DNA from: Trichodesmium sp. MAG_R04
GTDB lineage: Bacteria > Cyanobacteriota > Cyanobacteriia > Cyanobacteriales > Microcoleaceae
Direction of reading: 5' to 3'
NCBI GenBank assembly: GCA_023356515.1
Contig: JAKQYG010000071.1
Coordinates: 1-12,421, forward strand
DNA: 12,421 bases
Shown here piece after piece: positions 1 through 5,856 of the stretch (positions are counted from its first letter, which is position 1; each line of letters begins with the position of its first letter). The notes under the pieces were generated by a model. It made no database searches. It saw only the letters and a program-made list of their open reading frames with translations, and was not told the DNA's origin. A program made the position numbers and the translations under genes.

Positions 1-2
1 CA

Positions 3-137
3 ACCTGGAATGTTGTTCCTTTCTCACTTAATACAGTGCAAAAACAGGTTGCAGCAGTCAAACAACAAGGTTATGGATATTCGATCTTTAGTTGGGAATA
101 TTTAGTGTTACGTCGTTTAGGAATAAAGATTAAATAA
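3..137 (+). CDS. C-terminal end of a protein, possibly glycoside-hydrolase-like (5' truncated by window)
   Basis: Reading frame 3 is open from the window edge to a TAA at 135-137 and gives 44 residues. The tail contains QVAAVKQQGYGYSIFSWEY followed by a basic end (LRRLGIKIK). A QVxxVKxxGYxYSxFxWEY pattern at a C-terminus resembles the last strand and helix of TIM-barrel family-10-like glycosyl hydrolases (DUF187 type) common in cyanobacteria. That family call is from memory of the pattern and is only moderately supported. The other two forward frames are less convincing. It converges with gatC, with about 200 bp between the two stop codons. The 5' part of the gene lies outside the window, so start, length and active site cannot be assessed. 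Confidence 0.5.
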   Translation, partial: TWNVVPFSLNTVQKQVAAVKQQGYGYSIFSWEYLVLRRLGIKIK

Positions 138-269
138 GACCCATAAATATTGGTCAGGAGTATTGCACTAAAAGGTTTCCGAAGAGGAAATCAGGAGGTT
201 AATAAATTCTCATTCCTTAGCAAGTTTCTTGAACAGGAGGAGCAAAAATTCCAGCTTTTGAGAAAACTA

Positions 270-277
270 GCGATCGC
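270..277. repeat. HIP1 octamer GCGATCGC
   Basis: This is a perfect copy of the Highly Iterated Palindrome typical of many cyanobacterial genomes, lying in the spacer between the first gene and gatC. Only one other copy (11064-11071) was noticed in 12.4 kb, a low density for a cyanobacterium. Confidence 0.85.
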
Positions 278-302
278 TAATCTTTACCGATAACTGATAA
301 CT

Positions 303-325
303 GGGCAAACACAAATGTGCTGCCC
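303..325 (+). terminator. Candidate stem-loop between convergent genes
   Basis: GGGCA (303-307) pairs with TGCCC (321-325), and inside it CAC (310-312) pairs with GTG (317-319), with a small bulge and an AAAT loop. On the plus strand it is followed by a T-rich stretch, so it could end transcription from the gene at the left edge. It also lies 15 bp past the gatC stop codon and may serve both directions. The stem is short and the T-run is interrupted. Confidence 0.35.
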
Positions 326-339
326 TAATCTTTAAATTT

Positions 340-633
340 TTATTCTTCGCTCATAATTTGAGGAACTTTAAAAAAGTCTCCATCTTGTTCTGGAGCACAA
401 GAGAGAATTTCTTCTCGGTGAGGAAAAGGTTCCAAATTATCCTCACGAGTAATATTACTAACATCAATTGCCCTAGTAGTAGGAGGTACAAGTTCTGTAT
501 CTAACTCACTCAACTGTTTAAAGTATTCTAGAATACTGCTTAATTGAGTAGTCAAAATTTCTTCCTCTTCTGGTTTTAGTTCCAATCTCGCTAAATGTGT
601 AACTTTGCGAACTTGTTCATTGTCTATAATCAT
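340..633 (-). CDS. gatC: Asp-tRNA(Asn)/Glu-tRNA(Gln) amidotransferase subunit C (GatC)
   Basis: This is the small subunit of the GatCAB amidotransferase, which converts mischarged Glu-tRNA(Gln) (and Asp-tRNA(Asn)) to the correct amide form. GatC wraps around and stabilises the GatA-GatB interface in the cytoplasm. The 97-residue product has the family's usual length and pattern: an N-terminal VxxVxxLARLELxxEE segment, a helix ending near LSELDTELVPPTT, then an REDNLEPF segment and a C-terminal FFKVPQIM tail, which typically packs against GatA. The ATG at 633 has an AGGA about 11 nt upstream, a plausible ribosome site. It lies 42 bp downstream of ycf3 on the same strand and is probably co-transcribed with it. 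gatA and gatB are not in the window, consistent with the scattered gat genes of cyanobacteria. Confidence 0.95.
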   Translation of the reverse strand: MIIDNEQVRKVTHLARLELKPEEEEILTTQLSSILEYFKQLSELDTELVPPTTRAIDVSNITREDNLEPFPHREEILSCAPEQDGDFFKVPQIMSEE

Positions 634-675
634 TACTAATTTTTCCTATTTTCCAAACTATAAAATCAACTAAAA

Positions 676-1197
676 TTAGAAAAATACCTCTTTATTTGAA
701 CGCCCAGTAATTTTCAACCAATTTTGAGCTTCAATGTAATTATTAGGAGCTAAACTAATTGCCTGTTTCCAGTATTCTGCAGCTTGATCGAACCAACCAT
801 TTGCTTCTTCTAAATTACCCGTTTCTTTTGCCTTTTCTCCTCTATAGTGAAAAATCACAGCAATATTATTTAAAGCTTGAGGTATTCTGGGGTTATTTTC
901 TAAAGCTTGGTGATAATATTCCAACGCCTGATCATGTTCCCCATTACTAGCATGAATTAAACCTATATTATAAAGAATATAACTCCGGTCATTAGAGTCA
1001 TCTTCTAATTTTAAAGCTTCATAATAATTTTCTAAAGCTTCAGCATATTCTCCATCAGCTTGTGCCGACATTCCATCACGGTAATAGGCAAAAGCCTCTT
1101 TGGCTTGATGATTTGTTGGTATTAGCTTTAATATCAAATCTGCCATAACCGTAAATGACTTGTCAATAAAATTATCATTACGTTGACTTCTGGGCAT
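676..1197 (-). CDS. ycf3: Photosystem I assembly protein Ycf3
   Basis: Ycf3 is a thylakoid-associated tetratricopeptide-repeat chaperone needed to assemble photosystem I, acting on PsaA/PsaB-containing intermediates. The 173-residue product matches the conserved family from end to end. It begins MPRSQRNDNFIDKSFTVMAD, continues with AFAYYRDGMSAQADGEYAEAL, SYILYNIGLIHASNGEHDQAL and a third repeat around WFDQAAEYWKQAISLAPNNY, and ends NWLKITGR plus six residues. The three TPR units fall at about residues 35-68, 72-105 and 120-153. The start is fixed by the conserved MPR-QRNDNFIDK N-terminus, although no clear Shine-Dalgarno sequence precedes it. It is the upstream gene of a likely ycf3-gatC transcript. 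Its presence indicates an oxygenic phototroph. Confidence 0.96.
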   Translation of the reverse strand: MPRSQRNDNFIDKSFTVMADLILKLIPTNHQAKEAFAYYRDGMSAQADGEYAEALENYYEALKLEDDSNDRSYILYNIGLIHASNGEHDQALEYYHQALENNPRIPQALNNIAVIFHYRGEKAKETGNLEEANGWFDQAAEYWKQAISLAPNNYIEAQNWLKITGRSNKEVFF

Positions 1198-1212
1198 ATT
1201 GCAACTCTATAT

Positions 1213-1284
1213 TATCAGGTACATAGACTAGAGTAGAACAATTTTGAGAAGTATGCGCAACTTCTCAGAAATATCAGGTACATA
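1213..1284. repeat. 13-bp direct repeats bracketing a stem-loop upstream of ycf3
   Basis: The 13-mer TATCAGGTACATA occurs at 1213-1225 and again at 1272-1284. Between the copies, TGAGAAGT (1245-1252) and ACTTCTCA (1260-1267) form an 8-bp stem with a 7-base loop. The stem can be extended outwards by a G-U pair and two A-T pairs. It sits 45-73 bp upstream of the ycf3 start and overlaps the end of the decayed gene at 1274-1432. It could be a leader structure of ycf3, a terminator for a transcript from the decayed gene, or a small repeat element. The sequence does not decide between these. Confidence 0.5.
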
Positions 1285-1432
1285 CATAGTTCCATATCAA
1301 AGGAGTTTTCATTTTAACTGAACCGTAATGATTTCTTCCTTTTCCTTCTAGGATGTTGGCAGGAATTGAAACTGCTGCATCCATTGATTTTGGCCACACC
1401 GTTAAATCTTGATAACTTTTTACTTCAATCAT
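1274..1432 (-). pseudogene. Decayed four-helix-bundle protein (S23/23S rRNA intervening-sequence type), internally deleted
   Basis: A 52-codon frame runs from an ATG at 1432 to a TGA at 1274. The first part, SYQDLTVWPKSMD, matches the typical start of four-helix-bundle proteins of the 23S rRNA intervening-sequence/S23 family (F/YxDLxVWQKxMD). It is joined directly to AAVSIPANILEGKGR, which matches that family's conserved A-A-V-S-I-P-A-N-I-A-E-G-x-G-R motif. In intact members about 25-30 residues separate these motifs (helix 1 and a GLTSQIRR segment), and these are missing here. After GRNHYGSVK the family's helices 3 and 4 are replaced by an unrelated short tail and a stop, so roughly half the usual ~120 residues are absent. 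This is most likely a remnant with an in-frame internal deletion plus 3' loss. Expression as a micro-protein is possible but unsupported. Confidence 0.75.
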
Positions 1433-1516
1433 TTTCTATCTTTGGGGTTAACCTGAAACCTGAAACCACCAAACCTACTAAGACTTAACATATGAATGAG
1501 TGCCTAAGTTCAGTAA

Positions 1517-1867
1517 TTAATATTTATATTTACAATCTATTAAATATTTTGCCCATACATAACCCTCTATTGGACGAATAATTCTTGTCCAATTTTCACC
1601 TTCACTACCATCAGTAACTCCAATAGCGACCACTGCACCATTTTCCAGGGAGCCAATTATTTTGCCATTTGGCCTTTCTCGCACATTTAGAGATGAATAA
1701 GTTAGGCCTGATACTGTACAATAACCAATAGAAGTTTGAGCCAGTTGATATTTTGGAGTTGGCACAATCTTTGTTTTGGAGGTAACAGCTAGGACAACTG
1801 TATTAAAACCTAATAAAAATAAAGAAGTGCAAGTTGTATTCATTAGATATTTTTTCCAGTTATTCAT
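1517..1867 (-). CDS. Secreted small SH3b-domain protein
   Basis: The product is a 116-residue protein with a likely signal peptide: basic MNNWKKYL, a hydrophobic core near residues 13-27, and a possible cleavage near A27-V28-T29. The mature part holds one bacterial SH3 (SH3b/SH3_3) domain at about residues 48-112. It contains the typical LNVRERPNGKIIGSLENGAVV segment, then WTRI and the terminal GYVWAKYL. Two cysteines (C50 and C112) bracket the domain and could form a disulfide outside the cytoplasm. SH3b domains often bind peptidoglycan peptides or act as targeting modules, and no catalytic domain is attached. No strong Shine-Dalgarno is seen. Met9 is an alternative start, but Met1 gives the better signal peptide. 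It appears to be monocistronic, and its exact function is unknown. Confidence 0.8.
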   Translation of the reverse strand: MNNWKKYLMNTTCTSLFLLGFNTVVLAVTSKTKIVPTPKYQLAQTSIGYCTVSGLTYSSLNVRERPNGKIIGSLENGAVVAIGVTDGSEGENWTRIIRPIEGYVWAKYLIDCKYKY

Positions 1868-2051
1868 ATTTCATTTATTTGTACAGATTGACTATAAAAT
1901 ATAATTATATCATCAGCATTTATTGGGTTATGCTATACTCAAAGTCGTCAGCTATCAGCGATAAAAAAAGACTCCTATTACTCTCCAAAAATCACCTTTA
2001 TTTTACAAAGTTAGGACTTACAAATGAATGCTATTAGTAGGGTATGTTTCC

Positions 2052-2085
2052 CTTCGCGAAATGAAAAGCGCTAGCGTAACGAAGC
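2052..2085. repeat. REP-like palindromic sequence
   Basis: A GC-richer island in an AT-rich spacer contains two perfect palindromes, TTCGCGAA (2053-2060) and CGCTAGCG (2069-2076). They are enclosed by CTTCG at the left and CGAAG at the right, which can pair. Short palindromes built from TTCGCGAA and CGCTAGCG are widespread intergenic repeats in filamentous cyanobacteria. No function is implied. Confidence 0.6.
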
Positions 2086-2137
2086 AAGGCTCTATATATA
2101 GTACCTTGGCGTCAGTCCTGAAAGTAAATTAATTATA

Positions 2138-2262
2138 TGTAGCAATCCTATCTGATTCGTGAGAGAAATGGGCTTTTTTAAGACAGAAGGCAGAAGCAAT
2201 AACAGTTGGAGCTATTTTTTAAGAAGGCTAGTGATTTTACATAATGATTTAGGATTGCTATA
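2138..2262. mobile_element. MITE-like element, TIR TRTAGCAATCCTA (copy 1)
   Basis: A 125-bp segment is bounded by inverted ends: TGTAGCAATCCTA at 2138-2150 and the reverse complement of TATAGCAATCCTA at 2250-2262, giving 12 of 13 matches. Similarity trails inwards for about 15 more bases. It has no coding capacity. The interior has a direct repeat TTTTTTAAGA (2174-2183 and 2215-2224). A second element with the same ends lies at 7075-7211. The small size, inverted ends and multiple copies fit a miniature inverted-repeat element moved by a transposase encoded elsewhere. The transposase family was not identified. Confidence 0.6.
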
Positions 2263-2264
2263 GT
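2236..2264 (+). promoter_or_regulatory. Candidate sigma70-type promoter for the SDR gene, overlapping the MITE right end
   Basis: TTTACA (2236-2241) matches the -35 consensus at 5 of 6 bases. It is followed by a 17-base spacer and TATAGT (2259-2264), which matches the -10 consensus at 5 of 6. The expected start site is near 2271, leaving a leader of about 28 nt before the ATG at 2299. The -10 box straddles the element/host junction. In AT-rich DNA such matches can arise by chance. Confidence 0.45.
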
Positions 2265-2298
2265 AAATAATGTAATACCAGAATTAATAATATCAAAA

Positions 2299-3135
2299 AT
2301 GACAATTATGAGTATGAATATAACAGAAAAATCAACTCCAGAGTCAAACAAAATTACAAACATTCTAGTATTAGGTGCAACAGGAGGATTAGGCCAAATC
2401 ATAGTCGCCAAATTAATCGGCGAAAATTATAAAATTATTACCATAGTTAGAAATATAGAAAAAGCTCAAAAGTTATTTGGTGATTCAGCAAATATTCAAA
2501 TTTTTCCAGGAGATGTTCGTCAACAAAAATCCTTAGAAAAATCTCTTGCAAATCAACAAATAGATGCCACTATTTCTTGTCTTGGAACTACAGCTTTTCC
2601 CTCAACTAGATGGTGGGGAGGTAACAATCCAGAAAATATCGATTATTTAGGTAATCAAAACTTAATTAATGTGATGCTTCCTAATTTAAAACGATTTATT
2701 TTAGTTTCTTCCCTAGGAGTTGAACGCTCCAACCAATTTCCCTATAAAATTCTCAATTTATTTAAAGTTTTAGATTATAAATTAAAAGCAGAAAATATAT
2801 TAAAGAGTTCTGGTTTGCCTTACACAATTATTAGACCAGGTAGACTAACAGACGGTCCTTATACTTCTTATGATTTGAATACATTAATCAATGCAACAAG
2901 TGGAAATCGCAAAAAAATTATTATTAGTCAAGGAGATAAATTACTCGGTGAAACAAGTAGAATTATTGTTGCTGAAGCTTGTGTAGAAGCTCTCAAATTA
3001 GATTGCACAATTAACCAAACTTTTGAGATAATTAATCAGGTTGGAAAAGATGAAATTTCTGATAATGATAAATTATTGTTTTGGCAAACATTATTCACAA
3101 AAGCACAAACAAATAGTAATCCTGACTCAAAGTAG
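2299..3135 (+). CDS. NAD(P)-binding atypical SDR (NmrA/Ycf39-like) protein
   Basis: The 278-residue product is a Rossmann-fold protein of the atypical short-chain dehydrogenase group. An NITNILVLGATGGLG-type dinucleotide loop has its GATGGLG at residues 26-32. An Arg (R51) follows the second strand, fitting NADP(H) preference. Further features are FPGDVRQ at 69-75, SCLGTTA at 93-99, FILVSSLGV at 133-141, a YKLKAE segment at 160-165 and IIRPGRL at 178-183. The order matches NmrA/SDR_a5 proteins such as Ycf39, which in cyanobacteria often bind NAD(P)H without a canonical YxxxK active site. Substrate or partner is unknown. Met1, Met4 and Met6 are all possible starts and none has a clear Shine-Dalgarno. 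The product is slightly shorter than Ycf39 (about 320), so I do not assign that name. It converges with the cyclase gene. Confidence 0.82.
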   Translation: MTIMSMNITEKSTPESNKITNILVLGATGGLGQIIVAKLIGENYKIITIVRNIEKAQKLFGDSANIQIFPGDVRQQKSLEKSLANQQIDATISCLGTTAFPSTRWWGGNNPENIDYLGNQNLINVMLPNLKRFILVSSLGVERSNQFPYKILNLFKVLDYKLKAENILKSSGLPYTIIRPGRLTDGPYTSYDLNTLINATSGNRKKIIISQGDKLLGETSRIIVAEACVEALKLDCTINQTFEIINQVGKDEISDNDKLLFWQTLFTKAQTNSNPDSK

Positions 3136-3522
3136 TTAATTTAATAGAAATACTAATTTTTTTTATACATATACTCAAAGTACGGAAAAAAACTTTAGGT
3201 ACTCCAAAAAATCAAAGTTTTTCAAGTCTAAATTTTGAGTTTAATTTTTAAAATAGTTTATACTCAAAATATCCTTAATAAAAATCAAATATTCTAGAAC
3301 TACGCATAACTATAGTATAGGAGAAAGCTAAATTATCACCTATTAAAGACTTACAAATCATACAAGAAAATTGACTTTTAGGTTACATAACTGTAACACC
3401 AATAAAAGAAGATGAGTCTTATAATATTAGTTAATTGTGAAAATCAAGTACACTGTATTTTGTGAGTAAATTTTGATTATCGAGACTCATTAATCGTACT
3501 TGATTCTACTAAAAATCAACCA
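3136..3522. other. 387-bp AT-rich spacer between convergent genes
   Basis: The spacer separates the stop codons of the SDR gene (plus) and the cyclase gene (minus). It holds a weak AT-rich hairpin (3232-3270) and a short GTTAC/GTAAC hairpin (3382-3397). There are scattered copies of TATACTCAAA (3170-3178 region, 3260-3268, and also near 1932). I see no gene or conserved RNA. Confidence 0.5.
3232..3270. terminator. Weak AT-rich hairpin between convergent genes
   Basis: ATTTTGAGT (3232-3240) is the exact inverted complement of ACTCAAAAT (3262-3270), with a 21-base AT-rich loop. Its place between two converging genes suggests a bidirectional terminator, but the stem has few G-C pairs and no strong T-run follows on either strand. 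Confidence 0.25.
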
Positions 3523-5751
3523 TTAACTTTGCAGTGATTTATACAGAGATTCTAATTTGGCCGAAACATCAGGTGGTTTAGCCGTAAAACAAATATAAAA
3601 ATTACCATTTTCCGCCTTTTTCTCTAAAACCTTGGCATATACATCTTCACTTTCTTTTCCATCCCATAAAAAATTAAGCTTAATATTCATTAAAGCTGGC
3701 GGAATAATTACTCCTGAATTTTCCACCTGAACTTCTCCTTCTTTTGTTGACAATTTTACCAAACTCCCATTATTAAAAAAATCGCCAACATTTTTGCCAT
3801 CTAAAACTACATATTGTAAAGAAATCGCTTCCTTTAAAGGGAGATAAACTTCCTCTTCTTTCTTTAAAAATAAATTATATTTACCACTAATACCAATAAT
3901 ATCATAAATAGTAATAGGTTTTTTCACTCCCTTTGGCATGACCTCCTTTTCATCATTAATTTTAATTATCGATCCTACCTCTTTTAAAGTAGTTCCAGAA
4001 ATTAAAATTTGCCCCCCAGTAGTATAAGATTCAATTCTGTAAGTTAAATTTACCTGACTACCAACGATACCATATTTTGTCCGTTTTAAAGAACCAATAT
4101 TGCCAACAACAACTTCCCCTGTATTAATCCCAATTCCCATTTCTAAAGATGTTAAACCCCACTCTTTCATCTGTTGATTTACAGATTTCATTGCCAACTG
4201 CATATCAATCGCACAAGCAACAGCTCTTATCGGGTCGTCTTCTCTAGCAATAGGGGCACCAAATAAAACTAAAATTCCATCTCCCATAAACTCATCAATA
4301 GTTCCACGATAATTAGTAATTACTTCTGCCATAGAACCCAAATAAAAATTCAGAATTTTCACAACCTCTTCTGGGGGCAAACGTTCTGATAAAGCAGTAA
4401 AACCTCTTAAATCGGAAGTTAAGATAGTGATTTTACGACGTTCCCCTCCTAACTTTAACCCTTCCGGACCTTCTAATAAAGTAGCTACTACTTCGTCTGT
4501 TAAATAACGACCAAAAGTTTTGCGAATATCCTGAGCAGTACGAGCAATATAAGCCGTAATAATAACTACGGATGTTATCATCCCTAAAAATGCGGGAACT
4601 ACAGGTAACCACCAGTTCCACAAAAAAGCAATATAAGTGCTAGCAAATAAAACTCCGCCAGCAACAAAAATAGTAATTACTTTCCAAATAGAAAAATAAC
4701 TAGCACCACTAGCAGTTCGCCATTTCCAAGTTGCCGCCGCTCCTACTCCAGACCAAAATAAAATCCATATCCATTCGTAGGTGTCTCCCCAAGTCTTAAT
4801 CATGGAACGACCGTCAATAGCAGAGCTAATCAGTTGACTGATTAGATTAGCATGAACTTCAACCCCACTCATAGGTTCTAAAACTCTAATTAAGCTACTA
4901 CTGTAGGGAGTAGAATATGAATCGTTAAAACTTTGACCGACCACCCCAATCAAAATAATTCGATCGCGCCCCCAGTCAGGAGATACTCGGTCTTCTAAAA
5001 TATCCATCATGGAAACAGTCTCAAAGTAGCCACTAGGACCTCGGTAATTTAAAAGAATTTGATGACCACCTGAATCTTGGCGTACATAGCTACCATCATT
5101 AGGTTCAAATGGTTCTAGTACAGCCTTGCCTAACCGAACTGTGTTACCCTTTTCTTCAAAACCAATATCAAAATTATTTAAATATTGTTGAACAATATAA
5201 GAAGCAAAACTCCCGACATTTTTCCCATCTTGAAGGGTGACAAATACATAACCCCGTCGAATTTTTTTATCTGAATCTACTTTTAAATCATTAGCACCTG
5301 CCTGTTTCTTCTCCTCCAAAGCAGGTGGTGCTGGTGTGATCTGGTCGATTTCTCCCACGACCTTTTTAATTCCAATTATATTGGGAGTAGACTTAAATAC
5401 TTCAACTAATTCCTGATGACCAGGCTCCATAGGTACATCCCGATAAACATCTAAACCAATAACTTTTGGCTCCATTGCTTTCAATTTATTCAGTAATTTA
5501 GCATAAACAGCATCAGGAAAAATTGGCATCTTAAGAGCTCTAACGTCCTCTTCATTTATGCCTACAATAGCAATTCTATTGTCTGGACTTTCTAAGGGTC
5601 GCATCCGCATATATGCGTCATAAGCACCCAACTCCCCAGACTGTAGCAAGCCAAGAAAACGCATCAGGATTACCAACCCTGTTATACTGGGTGCAGTAAT
5701 CCAGACGCCATACCATTGATTCAAAAAATCAGTGAACTTATTCCATAACAT
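3523..5751 (-). CDS. Membrane CHASE2-sensor class III nucleotide cyclase, predicted guanylate cyclase (Cya2-like)
   Basis: The 742-residue protein has this order: a membrane segment at about 17-37; a large extracytoplasmic CHASE2 domain at about 38-320 (AIVGINEEDVRAL, VIGLDVYRD, IILIGVVGQSFND); three membrane helices at about 325-402; and a class III cyclase domain at about 436-620. The C-terminal ~100 residues resemble a PilZ-like beta domain (LVKLSTKEGEVQVEN, VYAKVLE), an inferred call. The catalytic metal aspartates are D447 and D491, and the transition-state residues N568 and R572 are present. The two purine-selecting positions are E487, where adenylate cyclases have Lys, and G561, where they have Thr/Asp. 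Glu at the first position is the guanylate cyclase signature. Synechocystis Cya2, an established guanylyl cyclase, is likewise a CHASE2 protein. The protein would sense an envelope signal and make cGMP from GTP. It lies downstream of the DUF928 gene on the same strand. Activity and nucleotide choice are inferred. Confidence 0.9.
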   Translation of the reverse strand: MLWNKFTDFLNQWYGVWITAPSITGLVILMRFLGLLQSGELGAYDAYMRMRPLESPDNRIAIVGINEEDVRALKMPIFPDAVYAKLLNKLKAMEPKVIGLDVYRDVPMEPGHQELVEVFKSTPNIIGIKKVVGEIDQITPAPPALEEKKQAGANDLKVDSDKKIRRGYVFVTLQDGKNVGSFASYIVQQYLNNFDIGFEEKGNTVRLGKAVLEPFEPNDGSYVRQDSGGHQILLNYRGPSGYFETVSMMDILEDRVSPDWGRDRIILIGVVGQSFNDSYSTPYSSSLIRVLEPMSGVEVHANLISQLISSAIDGRSMIKTWGDTYEWIWILFWSGVGAAATWKWRTASGASYFSIWKVITIFVAGGVLFASTYIAFLWNWWLPVVPAFLGMITSVVIITAYIARTAQDIRKTFGRYLTDEVVATLLEGPEGLKLGGERRKITILTSDLRGFTALSERLPPEEVVKILNFYLGSMAEVITNYRGTIDEFMGDGILVLFGAPIAREDDPIRAVACAIDMQLAMKSVNQQMKEWGLTSLEMGIGINTGEVVVGNIGSLKRTKYGIVGSQVNLTYRIESYTTGGQILISGTTLKEVGSIIKINDEKEVMPKGVKKPITIYDIIGISGKYNLFLKKEEEVYLPLKEAISLQYVVLDGKNVGDFFNNGSLVKLSTKEGEVQVENSGVIIPPALMNIKLNFLWDGKESEDVYAKVLEKKAENGNFYICFTAKPPDVSAKLESLYKSLQS

Positions 5752-5803
5752 CAGTTATTAATACCTTTGGGAAAAACTTTACCATATGAAACCCAGTATT
5801 AGG

Positions 5804-5828
5804 TTGCCCCAACTAAATTTAGGGGCAA
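5804..5828 (-). promoter_or_regulatory. Intercistronic GC-rich hairpin between DUF928 and cyclase genes
   Basis: TTGCCCC (5804-5810) and GGGGCAA (5822-5828) form a perfect 7-bp stem with an 11-base loop. It starts 28 bp past the DUF928 stop codon and ends 53 bp before the cyclase start. On the transcribed minus strand no T-run follows, so it is a poor intrinsic terminator. An mRNA processing or stabilising site, or partial attenuation between the two genes, fits better. Confidence 0.45.
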
Positions 5829-5856
5829 TTCTTTCCTATCCACTCAATTCATTTTT

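Larger units (their letters stand above)
1868..2298. other. 431-bp divergent spacer with repeats
   Basis: This gene-free spacer separates the divergently transcribed SH3b gene (minus) and SDR gene (plus), so it should hold both promoters. It contains a REP-like palindromic cluster (2052-2085) and a MITE-like element (2138-2262). The left 180 bp are AT-rich, and I see no conserved coding sequence in either strand there. Confidence 0.6.

Noticed and set aside
1274..1432. The four-helix-bundle remnant as an avd gene of a diversity-generating retroelement
   Set aside because: No reverse transcriptase, template/variable repeat pair or target gene is present nearby, and the fragment is incomplete.
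1834..2037. 67-codon plus-strand frame next to the SH3b gene
   Set aside because: It overlaps the signal-peptide codons of the SH3b gene on the other strand and is rich in Tyr/Ser/Ile as expected from AT-rich spacer. No motif is seen.
2178..2411. 77-codon minus-strand frame with hydrophobic product
   Set aside because: It overlaps the start of the SDR gene and the MITE-like element. The hydrophobicity comes from antisense AT-rich codons.
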